Source: an uncultured Eubacteriales bacterium (GTDB lineage Bacteria > Bacillota > Clostridia > Lachnospirales > Lachnospiraceae). From it: a stretch of 18,201 bases of DNA. The position numbers and the translations under genes are program-made. Positions 15,089 through 18,201 of this stretch are shown here, piece by piece (position 1 is the stretch's first letter; every line of letters begins with the position of its first letter). The stretch is taken from NCBI GenBank assembly GCA_949297565.1, contig CASFUI010000203.1:1-18201 (forward strand), in the 5' to 3' direction. Below the pieces are notes generated by a model. That model was not told the DNA's origin. It saw nothing but the letters and a program-made list of their open reading frames with translations, and did not search any database.

Positions 15089-16012
15089 ATGATTATTATA
15101 ACTACGGCACTGTACTGTGAGGCGAAAGCCCTGATAGAAAGATTTGGTATGAAAAAAGACACCTCAAATACAAGGTTTCAGGTTTTTACGGACACAGAAA
15201 AAGATATGGTTCTTGTGATTACGGGAGTAGGGAGCATAGCTGCTGCAGCGGCTGTATCTGGGGTATGCGCCCGATATGAAAACACTCAGGGAGCGTTGGA
15301 CTTTCTGGTAAATATAGGCGCATGCAGCGGGCAGCAGGCTGAGGGAACAATTTATATATGTAATAAGATTACCGAGCTTGCGACGGGGAGAACATTTTAT
15401 CCCGATATGCTGTATCGCCATCCGTTTCGTGAGACGCAGATTACAACCGTAATGAAGGTTATTAAAAGCGGCGAACTGCCATGCCAGGGCAAAGACGCTC
15501 TCTTCGACATGGAAGCTGCCGCCGTATATCAGGCCGGAGCGTATTTTTTCGGTCCGCATCAGATGAGTTTTATAAAAGTTGTCTCGGATAACGCAGACGC
15601 ATCGTCCGTGACAGAAAAAAGGCTTGAGGCATTGATTGAAAAAAATATTGATATGATAACCGAGTATACAGATACTCTGAAAAAAGCATCTGTTGAGCTG
15701 CATAATAAAGATATTCTTGATACGGACGGAAACAGGGAGTGGATAGACAGGCTGTGCAGCGATATGCATTGTTCGGCGACAATGAAAGCGGCTGTTGAGC
15801 AGCATATAAGATACAGTATTTTGGAGGAGAGGTACGAAAGCCTTGAGGGCAGCAGCAATATATCTCGAAGGGATGCGCAGCCTGCCGAAAGGTGGAAATT
15901 TAAGCCGCACTGCCGTAAAATTGCCGAAAATATGTACAGAGAAAAAATTCTGCCTTGTGCTGATAAGAGAGAAGGGAAGCGCTGTTTTGAAGAATTTAAA
16001 CGACAGTTATAA
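15089..16012 (+). CDS. MTA/SAH-nucleosidase-like purine nucleosidase with a C-terminal extension
   Basis: A 307-residue protein. Residues 1-195 show the nucleoside phosphorylase/nucleosidase fold of the MTAN type: N-terminal IIITTALYCEAKALIERF, the VITGVGS loop, the ribose-binding ME of FDMEAAAVYQAG (M141, E142) and the purine-contacting aspartate D167 in VVSDNAD. The usual enzyme ends near 230 residues; here an extra segment of about 100 mostly charged residues follows, with no domain I recognise. Expected substrates are methylthioadenosine, S-adenosylhomocysteine or 5'-deoxyadenosine. The gene overlaps the following radical SAM gene by 26 bp, so it may remove adenosine by-products of that enzyme. 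CGGAG at 15077-15081 lies before the ATG. The exact substrate and the role of the extension are not known. Confidence 0.8.
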   Translation: MIIITTALYCEAKALIERFGMKKDTSNTRFQVFTDTEKDMVLVITGVGSIAAAAAVSGVCARYENTQGALDFLVNIGACSGQQAEGTIYICNKITELATGRTFYPDMLYRHPFRETQITTVMKVIKSGELPCQGKDALFDMEAAAVYQAGAYFFGPHQMSFIKVVSDNADASSVTEKRLEALIEKNIDMITEYTDTLKKASVELHNKDILDTDGNREWIDRLCSDMHCSATMKAAVEQHIRYSILEERYESLEGSSNISRRDAQPAERWKFKPHCRKIAENMYREKILPCADKREGKRCFEEFKRQL

Positions 16013-17015
16013 TAGCTATTATAATAGTTTTTTTTCACATATATATGTTGAAAAATCTGTAATTAATCACCCAAGAACAAAACAACTTATGGAAAAATTT
16101 CCGGAAGCTGAGATAATAAAGATAGACCACTACAAGGATGTGTTTTGCAGAAGCCGTCAATACACGGCAGGACAGCACAGAGCGCAGCAGCTTATACTCG
16201 CGGCAAAAAAAAATAATTTTATTTATGAGGGAGCTCCTGTATGCCAGAGTTTCGGAAATGATTATTTTTATTATACCTCATGTATGATGAACTGTGTTTT
16301 TGACTGCGAGTACTGCTATTTAAAGGGAATGTATCCGTCAGGAAATGTCGTCATATTTGTAAATCTGGAAGATTTTTTTGAGCAGGTTGAAAAAATACTT
16401 GAAAAACATGATGTCTATTTGTGCGTGTCATATGATACTGATTTAATGGCTGTTGAAAATATCGCGGGCTATGCAGAGGAATGGGTTGAATTCGCAAAAA
16501 GGCACAGCGGGTTAAAAATAGAAATACGAACTAAAAGCGCAAATAAATCCTTTATTTCAAGAATTGACAATGCGGAAAATGTTATTTACGCGTTTACGCT
16601 ATCTCCGCAGCCGGTGATTGAAAGGTTTGAGCACAGAACAGCAGCGTTAAAGTCAAGGCTTGAGTGCGCGGCTCTCGCGGTATCACGCAAAATGAAAGTG
16701 CGCCTTGCGTTTGATCCTATGATTTACTGCAAAGACTGGCGTGAGGCTTACAGAGAGATGTTTGAGCAGGTGTGCGAAAGCATTGATTTTGACAGTCTGT
16801 TGGATGTGAGCGTGGGTACATTCCGTGTATCAGCCGAATATCTGAAAAAAATGAAAAAACAGGAGCCGTATTCACCTGCGGTACAGTTTCCGTTTGAAAA
16901 CGACGACGGTTTTTATCATTATCCCCGTGAGATGATGCTGGAAATGGAAAATGAAATGGTCAGTCTTTTAAAACAGAAAATTCCTGAAAATAAAATATTT
17001 TTGTGGGAAAATTAA
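15987..17015 (+). CDS. Radical SAM protein of the spore photoproduct lyase family
   Basis: A 342-residue radical SAM enzyme. The iron-sulfur/AdoMet motif CxxxCxxC is C103, C107 and C110 (CVFDCEYCYLKG), with an extra C99 just before it. The N-terminal HPRTKQLMEKFPEAEIIKI and DVFCRSRQ pattern is typical of the SPL family, whose founder splits the thymine dimer of spores. Whether this copy repairs DNA or acts on another substrate cannot be told. The TTG at 15987 is chosen because AAGGGA (15972-15977) precedes it and the product then begins close to the conserved part. A longer open frame to 15843 would add 48 residues within the nucleosidase gene and has no support. The overlap with the nucleosidase points to translational coupling. 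It suits a spore-forming host. Confidence 0.82.
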   Translation: MKNLNDSYNSYYNSFFSHIYVEKSVINHPRTKQLMEKFPEAEIIKIDHYKDVFCRSRQYTAGQHRAQQLILAAKKNNFIYEGAPVCQSFGNDYFYYTSCMMNCVFDCEYCYLKGMYPSGNVVIFVNLEDFFEQVEKILEKHDVYLCVSYDTDLMAVENIAGYAEEWVEFAKRHSGLKIEIRTKSANKSFISRIDNAENVIYAFTLSPQPVIERFEHRTAALKSRLECAALAVSRKMKVRLAFDPMIYCKDWREAYREMFEQVCESIDFDSLLDVSVGTFRVSAEYLKKMKKQEPYSPAVQFPFENDDGFYHYPREMMLEMENEMVSLLKQKIPENKIFLWEN

Positions 17016-17057
17016 GCTCATCATCATGCGTAACAAATATTGGGAAAGGAAATTATT

Positions 17058-17756
17058 ATGAAACGCTCAGCTATTGTCACAGGGGCTTCATCGGGCATAG
17101 GGCTTGCAGTCAGCAGAATGCTTGTAAAGGAGGGATACAGTGTATACGGCATTGCAAGACATTTCTCTGACAACGATATTTTCCGCAGTGAACTTTTTTA
17201 TCCAATAGAGTGTGATATTACAGAAACACAGAATTTATGCGGTATAGTAAAAAAAATTATGTCTGAGACGCAGCTTTTTATACTTGTAAACAACGCCGGA
17301 GTTGGTTATTACGGGCTTCATGAGGAATTAAACCCGGGAAAGATACAGCAGATGGTGCGGATTAACCTTGAAGCGCCTATGATTCTGGCACAGCAGACGC
17401 TTCGTCATCTGAAAAAAAACAAAGGATTTATAATAAATATTTCATCGGTTACGGCTAATCAGTCAAATCCTCACGGCTGCGCGTACGGCGCTACAAAAGC
17501 CGGACTGTCAGGCTTTTCGCGCAGTCTGTTTGACGAGGTAAGAAAATACGGCGTGCGTGTAGCGTCAATTCATCCGGACATGACAAAGACAAATTTATAC
17601 AGAAACGCTGATTTTTGCGAGGCTGAGGAGGAAGAGGCGCGGCTTCTTCCAGAGGAGGTGGCGGAGGCAGTGGAATATATAATAAGCTGCCGCAGCGGGC
17701 TTGCCGTACAGGAAATTACTTTAAAGCCTCAGCTTCACAGAATAAGGAGAAAATAG
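17058..17756 (+). CDS. Short-chain dehydrogenase/reductase (SDR)
   Basis: A 232-residue classical SDR with an N-terminal Rossmann fold. The nucleotide motif TGASSGIG is at 8-15, NNAG at 78-81, and the catalytic tetrad is N103, S130, Y143 and K147 (YGATK). R34 after the second strand (IARHF) hints at NADP preference. The C-terminus is short and basic, with no extended substrate lid, so the substrate is open. AAAGGAAA just before 17058 supports the start; an in-frame ATG at 17040 adds six residues and overlaps the ribosome site. It follows the radical SAM gene by 42 bp and is probably co-transcribed. Confidence 0.9.
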   Translation: MKRSAIVTGASSGIGLAVSRMLVKEGYSVYGIARHFSDNDIFRSELFYPIECDITETQNLCGIVKKIMSETQLFILVNNAGVGYYGLHEELNPGKIQQMVRINLEAPMILAQQTLRHLKKNKGFIINISSVTANQSNPHGCAYGATKAGLSGFSRSLFDEVRKYGVRVASIHPDMTKTNLYRNADFCEAEEEEARLLPEEVAEAVEYIISCRSGLAVQEITLKPQLHRIRRK

Positions 17757-17764
17757 CTCAACAG

Positions 17765-17816
17765 GTTTGTGGCTGCGCTGCCGACACAAACTATTAACGC
17801 GTAAAAGGCAGCGCAG
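17765..17816 (+). other. Interleaved inverted repeats upstream of the oxidoreductase gene
   Basis: Two perfect inverted repeats cross each other: GTTTGTG (17765-17771) with CACAAAC (17785-17791), and CTGCGCTGCC (17773-17782) with GGCAGCGCAG (17807-17816). They can form either of two hairpins, or an H-type pseudoknot. The last arm ends five bases before the ribosome site GAGGTGA (17821-17827). There is no T tract, so it is not a terminator. Confidence 0.5.
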
Positions 17817-17832
17817 AAATGAGGTGACAAAT

Positions 17833-18201
17833 ATGGTACGTTTTGGAATTATAGGCTCAGGCTGGAGGGCGATGTTTTATCTCAGGGCGGCAAAGGCGCT
17901 GCCGGAGCAGTTTGATTTGTGCATGGTTTTATGCCGAAGAGAGGAGGAAGCGCGCAGGATAAGAGAACAGTATGATGTTCCGGCATGCTGTGACGAAAAA
18001 GCTATGCTGGAGGCAAAGCCGGATTTTGTCGTGTCGTGCGTAAACAAAGCGGCTATGTGCGATACGGTAATAAAGTGGCTGGGGCTTGGAGTCCCGGTGC
18101 TTTCGGAGACTCCTGTGTCGCTTGAGCGGGAGAGGCTTGAACATATCTGGGAGCTTTGCAGCGGCGGTAAACTTTCCTGCACAAAGCTTCAGGTTGCCGA
18201 G
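17833..18201 (+). CDS. Gfo/Idh/MocA-type oxidoreductase, 5' part only
   Basis: The frame starts at ATG 17833 behind GAGGTGA and stays open for 123 codons to the right edge, so it has no stop in the window. The first residues, VRFGIIGSGWRAMFYLRAA, are an N-terminal Rossmann NAD(P)-binding strand with the G-x-G-x-x-x family signature. The later parts (KPDFVVSCVNKAAMCDTV and then GVPVLSETPVSLE) match the A-x-x-H/K and E-K-P positions of this family; here the position usually EKP reads ETP, a change in the NAD-binding lysine place. Members oxidise or reduce sugars and inositols. The link to pectin-derived sugar use is an inference from the nearby PL9 gene. The C-terminal substrate domain is outside. 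Confidence 0.8.
   Translation, partial: MVRFGIIGSGWRAMFYLRAAKALPEQFDLCMVLCRREEEARRIREQYDVPACCDEKAMLEAKPDFVVSCVNKAAMCDTVIKWLGLGVPVLSETPVSLERERLEHIWELCSGGKLSCTKLQVAE

Noticed and set aside
15164..15910. 248-codon frame on the - strand opposite the nucleosidase
   Set aside because: The + strand has clear MTAN motifs, a ribosome site and a promoter; the antisense product shows no domain.
15843..15986. Longer N-terminus for the SPL-like radical SAM protein
   Set aside because: It would sit inside the nucleosidase gene without a ribosome site, and the family's conserved part begins after 15987.
17773..17816. 10-bp GC-rich inverted repeat as terminator of the SDR gene
   Set aside because: The loop is 24 nt and no T tract follows on the + strand.
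1..18201. tRNA, rRNA or CRISPR array
   Set aside because: No tRNA-like cloverleaf, rRNA stretch or regularly spaced repeat was seen by eye on either strand.

Overview
The window looks like a chromosomal stretch from an AT-rich, Gram-positive, spore-forming anaerobe of the Clostridia. This rests on strong AGGAGG-type ribosome sites, occasional TTG/GTG starts, a 4Fe-4S aldo-keto reductase, a spore-photoproduct-lyase family radical SAM gene and a secreted family-9 pectate lyase. A gut pectin degrader (Monoglobus or a pectinolytic Lachnospiraceae/Oscillospirales member) would fit, but the sequence alone does not settle the genus.

Left edge (1-1860): the end of a mobile element. It holds the 3' part of a small serine recombinase and a sigma-70-like factor of the type carried by conjugative elements, and closes with a strong terminator-like palindrome.

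Defence block (about 1946-6480): a near-consensus promoter, three closely packed genes and a terminator. The genes encode a 740-residue protein with a C-terminal HNH nuclease and two beta-class (TSPPY...DPFxGSGT) DNA methyltransferases. The second methyltransferase carries a methyltransferase-like N-terminal half without either catalytic motif. The layout suggests a Type IIS-like restriction-modification system with one methyltransferase per strand; specificity is unknown. This is the most likely under-described system here.

Middle (6538-11751): a membrane protein with a DUF5808-like segment is followed by a two-gene ABC exporter. Then come a double carboxymuconolactone-decarboxylase-like protein and a cupin, a pair often found together. 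A degraded C-terminal stub of a 3-hydroxyacyl-CoA dehydrogenase lies just behind the cupin.

Right part (11775-18201): a secreted PL9 pectate lyase with a roughly 330-nt structured leader faces an aldo-keto reductase across a bidirectional terminator. Divergent from the reductase runs a nucleosidase, SPL-family radical SAM and SDR cluster. After a 76-bp gap with interleaved inverted repeats, a Gfo/Idh/MocA-like oxidoreductase starts and runs off the right edge. The nucleosidase probably removes 5'-deoxyadenosine or a similar by-product of the overlapping radical SAM gene. No tRNA, rRNA or CRISPR array was seen.
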